In this document: piece after piece, positions 10,977-22,529 of the stretch
Layout of the letters: each line of letters begins with the position of its first letter
Position numbering within the stretch: the first letter of the stretch is position 1
NCBI GenBank assembly: GCA_910574455.1
Contig: CAJSYZ010000001.1
Span: 535,961 to 599,960, forward strand
Source: Trichaptum fuscoviolaceum
Taxonomy: Eukaryota; Basidiomycota; Agaricomycetes; Hymenochaetales; Trichaptaceae
Direction of reading: 5' to 3'
Length of the DNA stretch: 64,000 nt
Notes under the pieces: model-generated
What the model was told of the DNA's origin: nothing
Database searches by the model: none
The model's input: only the letters and a program-made list of their open reading frames with translations
Made by a program: the position numbers and the translations under genes

Positions 10977-12855
10977 CCTCATTAAAACTTTCGAAGTCGC
11001 TGAAGTTGCTGTTCGCTGTGTGCAGTTTATCTCATCGCCAACTCGGACGACTTCCAGCTACGGGTCTTTAATCACAACACTCACGAGAAAGCGACTGCGT
11101 TCGAGGCCCATCCTGACTACATTCGATGCCTTGTTGTCCACCCAACACTTAGCATTGATATGAAAGTCAAGGCTTGGGACTAGGATAATCAGTGGAAGTG
11201 TATTTGGGTGCGTAAAATCACTGCTTTAAAATCAGACTCAGTCTAATTATCTTTGAAGATACTCGAAGGACACACGCACTACATCATGAACCTTGTATTC
11301 AACCCCAAGGATACCAACACCTTCGCCTCGTCTTGTCTTGACCACACCGTGAAGATGTGGTCGATCGGCTCCTCGACACCAAATTTCACCCTTGAGGCAC
11401 ATGAGAAGGGCGGCATAAGTTATGTCGACTTCTATCCCGGTGCAGACAAGCCGTATCTTGTCACGAGCGGTGACGACGAAAGGTCAAAATCTGGGACCAC
11501 CTCAGCAAAAGTCGTGTACAAGCGACGGAGGGACACATCAACAACTTCTCGTTTGCCGTATTCCACCCTAGTCTTCCTTGATCGTCAGCGGTTCGAAGGA
11601 TAGGACGATTAAGATCTGGAACTCGGGCACATACCGCCTAGAAATTACTCTAAGCAACGCATGGTGCATCGCCATCCGACCGCAGGGTGGAAGGAGGTTG
11701 GCGTAGGATACGACGAAGGTGTGGTCGTGGTCAAACTTGGCCGTGACGAGCCTTCCTATACCATGGACCCATCACGCAAACTGGTGTACACCCGCGACAC
11801 AGAAGTCTTGTCTGTCAACCTCCAAGGCACTGCGGAAGACGAGACGCCTGAAGGACAACGCATACCGCTGTCTGTGCGAGAACTCGGTACGACGGAAATT
11901 TTCGCAACGTCCCTTCAATATTCTCCCAACGGGCGCTTCATCGCCATGGTCGGAGACGGAGAGTATACAATCTATACTGCGCTGGCCTGGCGAAACAAGG
12001 CAGTCGGCAGCGGCTCTTCCTTCGTATGGGCAACAGACTCATACACGAACGCTGTGTTGGAGGGGCGGATGAAGGTGCGGGTGTACAAGAATTTTAAGGA
12101 GAGGAGTAGTCCGGCAATGAAGGGTGCTGGATCATGGCCGGTTGAGGGATTGTATGGCGAACCTCTACAGGAGATGAAGGTGCTGAAGAGGCATTTGACG
12201 TTGCCGTAGAAGTTTCTAAAAGGTATGATTTCTTGCTCACTCTTTCGTTGGTAGTCTTCTTCATTGACCTTAATATTTTAGCGTCAAGACCTCGAAGTGG
12301 ATCGGCGACTGTTTCATCTACACGAATGCCGCAAGCAGCTTAACTACTTGATTGGCAGTGAGCACAGACCGTAACACATTTCGATGAGTAAGTTTCCTCT
12401 CTTCATCATCAACTTCTACACGCTGACATGGAATGATAGCCCAATGTACTTGCTGGGCTACATCCCCGCTCGCAACCGCTTTTATCTCGCCATTAAAGGC
12501 ATCAATGTGTTTGGTTACTCCCTGTCTTCGAACCTCATCGAGTATGGGAGTGCTATTCTGCGTTGGGATATGGAGGCTGCGGAGGAGATTCTGCCGACTG
12601 TACCAAAAGAGCAGCGGAGCAAAGTCGCACATTTCCTAGAAGGCGGGGTACGTCTTTGAGAATCATCAAATTCAACAGAAAAACTGACTCAATTGCTCTG
12701 ATCTTAAGGAGCTCGCGTTACAGGTTATGACAGACCCTGATCATAAGTTCGACCTCGCGCTTCAACTCGACGATCAAGACGCGGCCCTGGAGATCGCACG
12801 TATAACACCCGAAAACGAGGCGGAGACGTAGTGGAAAGCCGTCGGCGACCTTGCG
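10977..12855 (+). pseudogene. SEC27: SEC27 (coatomer beta-prime subunit) fragment
   Basis: Beta-prime-COP is the WD40 subunit of COPI that binds dilysine cargo signals. The piece starts at LIKTFEVAEVAVRCVQF (about residue 45 of the family), passes through the WD repeats (DDFQLRVFNHNTHEKATAFE, ILEGHTHYIMNLVFNPKD, KVKIWDHLSKS) and the post-propeller domain (GEYTIYTALAWRNKAVGSG, YLLGYIPARNRFYLAIKGIN, TVPKEQRSKVAHFLEGG), and ends at WKAVGDLA, about residue 650. Introns are retained (for example 11209-11258). Small deletions remove conserved blades, a TAG replaces a codon in KAWD*DNQW (about 11183), frame breaks occur near 11483 and 11590, and TAG at 12829 stops the end. It is not functional as it stands. 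Confidence 0.9.
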
Positions 12856-12885
12856 AGACCGTGTCGTACCTCCTCGACCGGGTAC

Positions 12886-13611
12886 TCAATCTGGAATACC
12901 GCGCAGGCGCCATCCCGTACTCGCTCGGGCGCAGCGCTCGATCAGTTCTTCAGCTGCAGCGTCGACGAGTATTATCCCATAAACCTGAAGGTGACGCCCA
13001 AGATCACATGGATCCGCTACGAATCTGGTGCCGCCATCGACACTTTTGCCATGCCTGACGCGATTGGCCGACTGATAGCTACCTTCGGGCGCCTGAACGA
13101 CACGGAGAAGGTGAGCAGGCTGTACTGGGACGGACAGCGCGTGCTGAAGGCGCTCGAGAGCAACAAAGAGAAGCAGTCCATGGGCTGGTACTCGATCGAG
13201 GACGCCATGATGATCTCGCTCGCGCTCTGTGACCAGATCGACAATGCACACGTGCACCGCCAGCGGATCATCGACCTGGGAGGCACGCCCTCGGCTGACG
13301 TGTACGGCGCGCTCATCCAGTACATCAAGGATTCCACCGACGACAGCTCGAACGCACTCGCGCTATGGGAAGAAGCGCAGTTCCGGGGGGTCACAACGAA
13401 TCTGTTCCTTTACAACACGATCATCTCCAAGCTGTCGAAGGCGCGCAAGGTGGACAATGTGGTGGAACTCTTCCAGTATATGAAGGCGAACCTCATCCGT
13501 CCGTTGTCGGTGACCTACGGGGCCGTCATTGCCGCGTGCTGTCGTGTGGGCGATGCGCAGTCGGCGGAGATCTTGTTCGAGGAGATGACTTCGCAGAAGA
13601 ACTCTTCATAG
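12886..13611 (+). pseudogene. PPR protein fragment joined to the SEC27 tail
   Basis: An open frame runs from about 12832 (immediately after the TAG in SEC27) to the stop at 13609-13611. From about 13020 it reads as a fungal pentatricopeptide-repeat protein: ALIQYIKDSTDDSSNALALW, then NLFLYNTIISKLSKARKVDN, VVELFQYMKANLIRPLSVTY and GAVIAACCRVGDAQSAEILF match the roughly 35-residue PPR helix pairs. PPR proteins of this type usually act on mitochondrial RNAs and have many more repeats. Here there is no start codon or targeting peptide of its own, and the protein stops after about three repeats. Only weak SEC27 character remains in the first 20 codons, so the two genes were joined in frame. The frame is uninterrupted, so the join may be young. 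Confidence 0.75.
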
Positions 13612-13699
13612 TGAAAATCTACGTGTCAAGTGCGTACAGCGCAAATAATTCCGCGGATATAGATGGTCAAGCTATTGTACAGTAGAATATAGGAAAATA

Positions 13700-14370
13700 G
13701 AACTTGTTCTGCTGTTAATTGTGTGAATGTTACAGTCTATATAACCTTCATACAAACAACTATCTGACTGGTACATGAATACAGTAGATTTTAAGACTCT
13801 TATATTTGATTCTAGCTGTATCTAATAGCTACAACAGACCGATAGCATACCTATAATCTAATTACCAGAGTGCTGGCAGTACGATGGAGGCCTTGTCGGA
13901 TGGCAGCATGATGATATCAGATGATATGCTGCCGTCTGCATGGTAGCTCCCTGATATTGCTAAATCGGTATGACAGCCGATTATATACGCCGGAATCGGC
14001 CGGAATCGGCTACCATTTGGGAGCCCTTTTCCCGACGGTCATGGTAGTATCGAAGCCGTCCTCTGTACTTTGGATAGCGTGGCGGAAGACGGCCTTCGGT
14101 CCCCTGCATCTTGCAGGGTGGCATAATCGAACGTACTTTCGAGCCACGTCTACAAGCCCGGTTTCGTGAAAATGTAGAGTGCTGGACTTCTTGGGGGAAG
14201 TGGACTCTGCGACGGGAAAACATGCGTAGAGTCAGGTAGAATTAGTCCCATAGGTAGCATTTGTCGAGCATGGTGGTCACCCACTTACCACACTGGCTCC
14301 CAATATAGTAATGATTGGGACAAACATGGTCTATGGGGGCCGTACATGTGCCGCTCGGCACACCCTTGAT
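13700..14370. other. Spacer without a recognisable gene
   Basis: I see no gene. A 10-base unit CGGAATCGGC is repeated in tandem at about 13990-14010, and GATGATATCA/GATGATATGC repeats lie at about 13908-13930. Short ORFs here have no family resemblance. Confidence 0.45.
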
Positions 14371-14374
14371 TTGA

Positions 14375-14695
14375 TTTTCGTCAAATCATGATAAATCATG
14401 ATCCGGAGAAATATAAATTCTGAAATGTATTAATAAACTCGTAAATTCTCCGATAAAACCATGATAAAACTATGATGGCTTCAATGATGTCCCTGAAGTT
14501 TCCCATATCCAGTTTCAGAATATCAAATGCAATATGCATATGTCGATTACCAATTTTGGCTAATATCATGATGACTTTATGATCTATTATGAATTTTCAC
14601 GAAAATTCATGATCCCGTTATGGTGTGATCATGATAAACCTTGATAGACCATGGTAAACCATGATAAACCATGATATCGATGTTCTTTCACATGA
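14375..14695. repeat. ATCATG-rich cluster 2
   Basis: Repeated ATCATGAT, CCATGATAAAC and AAATTCATGAT motifs fill about 320 bases. Near the end, CCATGATAAACCATGATA is a direct tandem. It resembles the cluster at 5930-6140 in motif content but not in a continuous alignment. It is probably decayed repeat DNA. Confidence 0.6.
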
Positions 14696-14836
14696 TCTGA
14701 GTTTAAATGTAGTTTATTCTGTCCAATAAGGCCCACCAAACTGGCAGCCGTCTGCAGCAACAATGATTACAGGCATTGATCTCGCGCGAAGAAACGTGAA
14801 GGTCCACTGCTGATAATGGCTGAGAAAGTAGTTTAA

Positions 14837-15361
14837 GAGCCCGTTCGGCTGCATTTTCGCGCGGGGAAATTTCCGCGGGTTGCCGCGATCTGTGCATGCA
14901 CAGATTGCGACAGAGTTTCCGGGACTTTATTCCCACGGTGGATGTCTTGTGCGGCCGAACATGGCATGAAAATTTCCCTTCAACAAGAGATGAGGTGGAT
15001 GCAACACCACCCATATTTCTCTAATATGCATGCATTTTGTTGTTTAATTTGACTTTTTTTGAGGTCTTAATGTCAATGGAAGTGACTAGAATAAATTTTT
15101 ATGGTACCAGAAAAATGTTGTGGAAGGCCATTTTAAGTCAAATGTGTCAATGTGACCGCGGTCAGATTTCTCACTTTGAGATACAGGTCTGAGCTGTTTC
15201 TCTTTTTATCATGATTTTCGCAATCTCGTTTGGAAATTTTCGCGAGAAAATGTGCAACCGAACGCACCTGTTTCCGTGCGTTTCCAATTTTTGACACGCG
15301 TGATCATGATCTCAAATTTTGGCGGGGATTTCCGCGCGCGGTCATGCAACCGAACGGGCTC
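14837..15361. mobile_element. 525-bp MITE, Tourist/PIF-Harbinger-like
   Basis: The element starts GAGCCCGTTCGGCTGCAT and its reverse complement starts GAGCCCGTTCGGTTGCAT. Similarity continues inward with CGCGCG and GGAAAT, giving terminal inverted repeats of about 34 bases. It is flanked on both sides by TAA (14834-14836 and 15362-15364), the TWA-type 3-base duplication of PIF/Harbinger elements, whose plant Tourist MITEs have similar ends. No transposase is encoded. Two extra internal copies of the right-end motif (CGGCCGAAC at about 14953, CAACCGAACG at about 15256) suggest nesting or internal duplication. Confidence 0.85.
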
Positions 15362-15369
15362 TAATTACA

Positions 15370-15890
15370 GACAATCATCTGTATCGAATCAGTGAGGTAA
15401 TTTAAAGGAGGATGAGGTTACAAATTCTTGAGGTCAAGATGGTTTTCTCCAAGGTCCGGCCGCGATGTAAAAGGCAACACATCAGGGAAACTAGGTTTAC
15501 CAAAAGTAGCTGAAATAATACTTAAACGTCCTGAAAGCCTTGTTAACTTCAAGTTGAGTACTTAAGTAGTACTTAAGTAAAAAGAAGTTTCTCTGCCAGC
15601 GATACGTCCACATGGCAAGCTTGAACATCTTCGATTTCACTCGTCGAACGGGCCATTCAAACTCACGTCGGTTACTACTAGTACGCTCTATCAACACTTA
15701 GTATTCTAAATCTCACAATTGCTTCGCCGTAGCTTCAAGATTCAGGGTCATGATGAGCGCTGACTGCCATCCTATTCTTGTGCACAAATGACTTCTAAAG
15801 CGCAGCCCGCAGCCGTATTCAATGGAAATGAGTGTAGCGTCTATAAATCGTAACCGCGGTCGCTCGAACGATTGAACATATCGTCTTGTC
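15370..15890. other. Region upstream of hydrolase gene 1
   Basis: I recognise no coding sequence. 15550-15585 contains the partial palindrome GTACTTAAGTAGTACTTAAG. A TATAAA (15841-15846) lies about 50 bases before the hydrolase ATG and could serve as its TATA box. Confidence 0.4.
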
Positions 15891-15894
15891 AAAG

Positions 15895-18083
15895 ATGGCG
15901 CGCAAAGGCTTCTGCTTTTCGACATTCTTCTCGTTCTTGCTGCTTGCTGGACGCGCCATCTCACGACGGTCCGAACAGGCCCCTTTTCATCTTCAAACGA
16001 CACAAATCATCACCGAGAACTTCTCAAAATATGTACAGAATGTTTTGGACGAGAACAACATCAAAGGTCTATCTCTGGCCGTGGTCAAGGGCAATGCAGA
16101 CGCTGTTGGTGATATTGAGACTGGTTCCTGGGGTGTCAAGACGGAAGATGCGGTTGCGGTTGATTCTAAAGTGAGTTTCATACTAATTTTGCCTGCGAGT
16201 TAATGGTCACTGACATGTATGAATCTATCAAGACACTGTTTGGCATTGCTTCCTGCACTAAAGCGTTCACGGCTACGTCTCTCGGCATACTCATGGAGGA
16301 TTTCGCGACGGGAAAGAATGTTACATCTCTTCCTGCCGGAGTCACGGAATTCAACTGGCAGTCGAAACTGGTAGACCTTCTTCCTGGAGAGTGGGAACTG
16401 AAGGACAAATGGGCAAGTGAAAAAGTTAGTGTGAGGGATATATTGTCGCATGTTTCGGGTTTGGCTGGGTACGCTTGTTATAGATTCAGCCGCTCCATGC
16501 TCAACATCTGATTCATTTTGTACTACTTAGGCAGGATGTTTCTTACGGTCCTAATGGTACCGAGAGAGATCTGGTCCTTCAACTTCGACATCTTGACACG
16601 GCTCTCGAACCTCGCCAGCAACCATCCTATAATAACGTTGTACGTCTTTTGAGGCACGGTCTGCTCATCGTGTATTGACGGTGGAATAGATGTATATGGT
16701 AGCAGCCCATCTCGTCTCCGTCTATTCGAATCGCCCTTTCCCCGAGTTTGTTCGCGAACGAATCTTCCAGCCACTCGGTATGCATTCAACAACAATGTCT
16801 CCTGCCGAAGCAACACGATCCGGGAATCTATCACACGCTTGGTCCTCGCCGCTGCTGAATGGTAGCAACCATACCATCGACGGGAGACGCATGCCGTTCT
16901 GGTTTGCGGAAGAGACTGCACGTCTCAGCAGCGGTGCAGGAGGGGTGATCTCGAACGCAGAAGACATGGTGTGTTGTACCTATCGTTGTGTTGTTTTCGA
17001 GGATCGCTTATTCAGCGAGTATATGCTTAGGCAAAATGGATTGATGTTCAGTTACATGAAGGTGTTATACCGTCCTCGAACATGACCCTCATACCGAAGT
17101 CGGTTTTTGACGCGGTGACGACAGCCTCAGTTGTATGGAAGGGAATCGGTGATGAAGACAGCTCGATCAGAGGATATGGCATGGGCTGGAACCGTCAGAG
17201 CTCAAAGGGTCACGAGGTAAACCATGCGCAATTGCCTGTAAATTGTAGTCTTACTTTGCTTGATATTTTAGATCATATCGCATTCTGGTGGGATCCCTGG
17301 GTTTTTGAGCCTCGTTGCCTTCTTTCCCCATGATCTTCTGGGCTTTATCTCTCTCACGAACACGGATGGCGGAGACATAGCAAATGAAGCTCTCTTGCGT
17401 CGGATCGTGGACGACTATTTTGGCGTGAATGTCATCAGCGAGCGTTTCGACATGTATGTCGTTTCTTGCCTTAGCCTCACAACCCTCTCTAACGAAGAAA
17501 GGGCGATAGAATATCCGACTCAAAAGGACTGCTCTCACCGCAATCTCATCCCGCTACTAACAGGAGACACCATCGTGCAACGGGCTCATTAGATGATTAC
17601 GCCGGCACCTACGTACATGCGGGCTACGGCACCATCACGCTGTGCTCATCAGAGGATTCGTTGCCGAGCGATGACTGTGCCGCAGTCATCCGTGACTTCG
17701 CAACCGTTGACAACGCTACTGGGAGAGCGCGTGGACCAAGCCTCCTGGCACACTGGCCCCGCGCAGTGTTCTCGCATCTCCGCATGATTCCGGTGAACTT
17801 GGATCCTGGGCTGGAGCTGTTCGAGGTGCGGATCTCGACGCTTTTCCCGGAAGGGTATGGGAAGGACAAGAGCCCATGGGAGTATACACTGGGTGAAGGC
17901 CCGATTCGGTTCTGGCGTAACGCTTCGCTGAGTGGTGTTGGAGGACTTGGGCGGGTGAGGGGGGTTACAGTGTGCGGCATAGCTGGTCGACCCGAAAACT
18001 TCGGGGATGCATGTGAGAAATTCGCTGCGGAGCAACATGTGAACGAAGGCTGGTTGGTGCGCTTTGAGAAAGTCGAAAATTGA
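15895..18083 (+). CDS. Secreted beta-lactamase-like serine hydrolase, copy 1
   Basis: A member of the class C beta-lactamase/transpeptidase-like family, which in fungi are esterases or amidases of mostly unknown substrate. The ATG at 15895 opens a hydrophobic signal peptide (FCFSTFFSFLLLAGRA). The SxxK motif is present as ASCTKAF (about 16251), the Tyr motif as VYSNR (about 16721), and the third motif as HSGG (about 17283). A C-terminal beta domain (DDYAGTYVHAGYGTITLC to the stop at 18081-18083) resembles the DUF3471-type domain that follows this fold. Introns are clear at about 16171-16232, 16471-16531, 16640-16689, 16969-17030 and 17217-17271. The join near 17455-17565 is uncertain, since the frame changes there and a further intron must be assumed. 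Length is about 560-590 residues. Paralogues lie at 53.3 and 59.4 kb on the same strand, and this copy looks functional. Confidence 0.85.
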
Positions 18084-18373
18084 CTGGAGTTGAAGTCAAA
18101 TATGTATGTATAGTGTTGTCAAGTTACGGCAACACTTCGAGAGTGTGTATCATACATGGTAGACTTGAATACATAGTCAAAATCCAATTTTAATAAAGTG
18201 TGACGTACAAAACTCAATGAGCTTGCATCATGTTATAGTATACTGTATGCTGTTTTATCATGTTAGAACTCATCATGATGACGATGAACGTTTCTGTGGG
18301 CTTTTCGCACAAGAGTGCCTGTCTATTGCGGAATAGACCCTGCCATGCTCTTCCAGAATCTACAACCACTGCG

Positions 18374-20669
18374 TCAGGTAAGGGGAAACTCGAGTTCAAG
18401 TCGTACGTACTCGCATCGCTGCAACAAAGCAGGGTCCGTTGTTATAGATTTTATAATCGGTTGACTATCCTCTGTCATGTTGAACAAAATCTCTGTTTTG
18501 CCAATGCTGTATGTATCCCAGTTGGGCGTGATGATTCCCGGGACTGGCGGGTGGACGTTCGGATCTGATGATTTTACGATGGCCATGAAGGAACCCGCGA
18601 ATGAAGCGCTAAACTCAGGGTTATTGAGAGGTGTTGTGCTGATAAATCATAAGGGAAAGGTGATTATGAGTGAGAAAACATAAAAACGCTGAGATGCACC
18701 GTGAAAGCTCACGTTATTTCAGGGAAGTAGAACTGCAGATCTTCTCCATGGAGACCCGGAGGGACTGCGAACTCGCCCTGTTTTGATGTTACCATCAAGC
18801 TTGCATTACTGATCTAATTTTCAGTCCCACCTTATATGAACGCCCTGGGAACGCATCTAGTATGAAATAGGTAGGGCAGATAAAAATGGCTCCGTAGAAA
18901 ACATAAATCAACATTCCCGGATACGTATTCTGGTAAGACAAACTTACATTCCCCCATGATGGCAATAGCTTGGTCCAATACCGTGTCCAGTCCGATGCCA
19001 GTGTATATATTAGCAGTCTGCTGTATCTGCGTCTCGTCAAATTGCGGCATCAGCTGCGCGATGTAATCTGTGATAGTCTGGTTTTCCGTGAGAGTACCCG
19101 AGACGAAAAAGAACCCTTCGAACGCGTTGGTTACAGAAAGGAGTATATCCTAGAAACCGTGAAAGAGAATGAGCTCGCGGACCTCCTGGCATTGCCTAGG
19201 GAAACCTTGACATACGCCATTCAGTCTTCCGCGTGATATTGTTTGCACGGGTCGTTCGACGATAAATTCCCCGTCCACGACAGGGACCATAACGAACGTT
19301 CCGAAGAATCCTTCCCCGTTAACTACGGTGTTTGCGTTGTCCAAATCGTCGAAGTCCGCCTCAACAAGACAGGCGAAAGTGTCCGTTGCATTCGCACATC
19401 TGCATCATGGAGTATATAATGAGAGTGACGTGAAAGGAACTGAGCCTCACTCACCCGGTAAGTTGTACTACTTGCGAATAGAGTTTCTATTCCGCAAACT
19501 GTGAGATGTAGAAAATGAAGTCACATCGCTCCGATATTTACCTCAGGAACGGGATCATCAAAGTTGTACTGAGATGGCAAGAAAGTCGAACTTGTCATTG
19601 CAGCACGAAAGAGTGGAGGTTGTGTATCTCCTCCATGGGCTACCAAGTGCTGGATAACAGAACCTGCGCCGGCCGATTCACCCCAGATCGTCACTTTTCT
19701 CGGCTCACCACCAAATAGGTGAATCTGCTCGCAACTATCAGATGCATAGCCAGTGGTCACTCTCGGACGTAAAGTCTCACATATTTTTGTATCCATTCAA
19801 GAGCAAACTGCTGGTCGACTGCACGTACCAATCAATCTTACGAAACAGGACTAAGCCAAAACAGAAATAGCTCACGCAATCCGGCATTCAAAGCACCCTT
19901 TTGCTTTACTTCTCGGCCTGGGAGAAAACCTGCTCATGCGCGAATCGGTTATAAGCAGAGATTTAGAGGCAGAGCAGGCAAACGAACCAAAGATTCCCAA
20001 GCGGTATTCCAGTGTGATTGCTATGATCCCCCCTCCGGCTTCTTTAACGAGGTCATCGCCACTCATACCCGTCGCATTGCCCGTGACATATCTGTGATAT
20101 CCTCTTTTCAGTTGAGTGGCATCTCATGGTAGATGAACCCTGACCCTCCGCCATGAATCCAGAATACGACCGGCATCTTCGCCAGTGGATCTATGATACC
20201 CGAGATAAAGACACTAAACTTAGCGAGTAAGCAGCACGAAATTCTTGAGCCAAATAATGGAAAGCGCACCTCAAGAATAAGCAATCTTCTGACGGTGCTG
20301 CTTCTCTTCTCGAGAGTCCTCGAAAAGGCGAATTCGCATTTGTTCCTTCCCCAGCCGTGGGACAAGAGGTAGGGGCAGTATCAGCTATGTGAATGCCCGT
20401 TGTCTTAAGGGGTGATGCTGGACCTTGGAACCTCAGCTTTCCTGCGAGACAAAGTCACTTTCTGTTCGAGCTGGATATTCTAAATGCGTACCAACGGGAG
20501 GTGCAGCATAGCGGATTCCAAGAAAGTTCGTTGTGTTGGACGAAGAGTTGAATACGCCTTGGTATGAAGCATAACCGAGGTCTACGATCGGAGATGACGC
20601 GCGGATTAAAGGCAGCAAACATACGAAGGCGAAGCTCGAGAAGTTACTCGCGCTGGAGAAGCGCATCAT
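18374..20669 (-). CDS. Secreted type-B carboxylesterase
   Basis: An alpha/beta-hydrolase of the carboxylesterase/lipase type-B family, hydrolysing esters outside the cell. It starts at 20669 with a signal peptide (FSSFAFVCLLPLIRASS), followed by VDLGYASYQGVF and FLGIRYAAPPVG. The oxyanion-hole motif WIHGGGSGF is at about 20150, EAGGGIIAITLEYRLGIFG at about 20010, and the nucleophile motif TIWGESAGAGSV at about 19690. RAAMTSSTFLPSQYNFDDPV, FFGTFVMVPVVDGEF and PAFNNTAFDDAFAG-like sequence follow, with PNWDTY near 18530. Many short introns (about 20405-20455, 20225-20270, 20118-20150 and others) restore the family frame. The stop is at 18374-18376, somewhat early, with an atypical last dozen residues. 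It converges with hydrolase copy 1 (290 bases between stops). Confidence 0.85.
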
Positions 20670-20699
20670 TGCCAGTGACTAGTTGTAGAAGAAAGAAGC

Positions 20700-21750
20700 A
20701 CTGTATTTAAGTGGGTAAATCAATTCAGATCTCTATTTATTATAAATCATGCCATCAGACGTTGGAGCTGCAATAACAAGGAAAGTATCTCACCGCTTAA
20801 CTCTGCCGATCGTCAACGTCATCACATACTAGGTCATCAGGTAGCTTGACGTATTCACCGACTCACAATCATCCCGACTAGATATACAAGCTAAAGCAGG
20901 TCCCAGAGTGCTTGTGATGGATGAAATGCCAGTGATCCAATTTAATTCGATATCGTGACGGCATTAGCATGTGTAGTAAGACCACATAAGTCCCGACAAT
21001 ACGCAGAGGAGTAAAGGCCAATTTACTAGGGCTGAAGCGCTGTAACATAGCTTGGATGGCTAGTGCGATCATAGCGACGAGCATCTTCGAGCCATTGCTA
21101 TCAAGTTACTTCAGAACATGCAATTTTCAGGAAGAAAACCTCAATACGTAATCACAATTCCCGAACACCCCTACAGTGGCGAAAGGCCAAAACCCGCCTC
21201 TGGGTACAGGCCGGAATTTTGCGTGAAAACTCGCCATACTGAAATTTTTGTAATCAAAGTAAGAAAGATACGTCGATTTATGCAATAAAAAAATTTCCGG
21301 TCTATGTTTCAAATTTTTTTGAAGGACATGAATAATTTTTCGTGAGATTTTAGCCTTATTGGCCTTGGATTGGCTGGAAATATAATTGGGAGTGATTTCC
21401 GAGCCTTTCTGGAAAGCTTCCAATTAAGGTTAAACAGCTGGATAACCTTTGCCGGGATACCGGAAAAAGATAAATTCCGATTAAAATTTCTTGTACTGAC
21501 AATTATATAGCGCCGTCAGAGCCAGCGGTCCCCGACACGAACATGCATTAATTTTGATGCTGAATCCAATACAGAGGCGGGTATTACTGTCATAAGATAT
21601 CATTCAATTCCTTTACTACTTAGCAGAAGAGACAGAAAAATAGGGGGAAAAGTTATGAGGCTTCCCCAAAACTCTCAAACTATTCTTTCGCTTGCTTGTC
21701 TGAATGATGAAATAACCTGATACAATCCGGCAGATCTCCTTGAAGATTTT
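20700..21750. other. Spacer with a repeat segment
   Basis: No gene is recognised. 21157-21204 contains ATTCCCGAACACCC followed by a block shared in inverted orientation with 24679-24712. The rest is AT-rich. Confidence 0.45.
21157..21204 (+). repeat. Repeat segment shared with 24.7 kb (copy 1)
   Basis: CTACAGTGGCGAAAGGCC plus the following 15 bases match the reverse complement of 24679-24712 (about 30 of 34 bases). Directly before it lies ATTCCCGAACACCC, also found at 24824-24837. Both loci are probably remains of one short repeat family. Confidence 0.6.
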
Positions 21751-21784
21751 ACATCGTCAGATCTGACAGAGATAACAAGTAGTA

Positions 21785-22444
21785 CTATTCCCGCTCACTG
21801 AAATCAAGTGCTCGGTGCCCTGGAAAGAAACTCTGGCAGTCTGGAATGCTGGGCTCGAGAGAAAGGACGGGGAAAGACTCCTGTCCACGGCCTCCACAGA
21901 AGTAGAGCCACTTGAGCGCCTTCGCGGCATTTCTCTCAAAAGATTCGAAATTGTGCGAAGCGGCAATGGCAACTGCGGACACGATGCCCTGGGAGTGTCC
22001 AGTAGCACCATGGACAAGCCTGCGCATCTCGCCTAGAGTGATGTCTGTTACTCGGCATGCAATAAGGTACTGAGTGAGTTGAGTGACCCCGATGAGAGGG
22101 AAGGATACGGGAACAGACGCGAGATACTGTGTTCAAGGGCGGGGAAGAGCCCCGGAGAGCCATGAAATAACGTCCAGGCCATAGGTATAGAAGGCATGGA
22201 AGTAGCGGTTGCGTGAGGCTACAAGACATTAACTGTCAAGGCCGCGATATGCCTCTGTTTCATTTTCGAGCTCGGAGGTAGTCTCTACCGCATCTTCAAC
22301 GTCCTGGGCATGCAAAAACTCGTCGCGCAGTACCTCCGCTGCGATCCATTCACTGCCGATCGCTTTCACAGGAACAGAGATCTGCAAACATCCACTATCA
22401 ACCTTGGTCCCACCATACAAGGATAGCCGGAGAATCGGATACAT
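21785..22444 (-). pseudogene. FAS1: FAS1 (fatty acid synthase beta) N-terminal/acetyltransferase fragment
   Basis: The beta subunit of fungal type I fatty acid synthase begins with a domain leading into the acetyltransferase. On the minus strand, about 22440-22240 gives SLYGGTKVD..., IAAEVLRDEFLHAQDVEDAV. After a break near 22230 comes FHAFYTYGLDVISWLSGA, PLIGVTQLTQYLIACRV and the active-site motif GATGHSQGIVSAVAIAA (about 21990), then SFESFERNAAKALKW and QESFPVLSLEPSI. The stretch between residues of about 70 and 230 is missing, frames change several times, and the sequence ends just after the acetyltransferase motif. The intact subunit has about 2050 residues. This is a shortened fragment. 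Confidence 0.85.
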
Positions 22445-22529
22445 ACCCTGGTCTTGTTAAGTTGTATGAGGAGCGGACGCGTCTCGACATCGTTGTCAGC
22501 GCACACGGCGCGACCATTCGGAGTAGCCA

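Noticed and set aside
8930..13611. Interpreting the SEC26 and SEC27 regions as working genes with many introns
   Set aside because: Both lack their conserved ends, and in-frame stops and small deletions hit conserved blocks where no splice sites fit.
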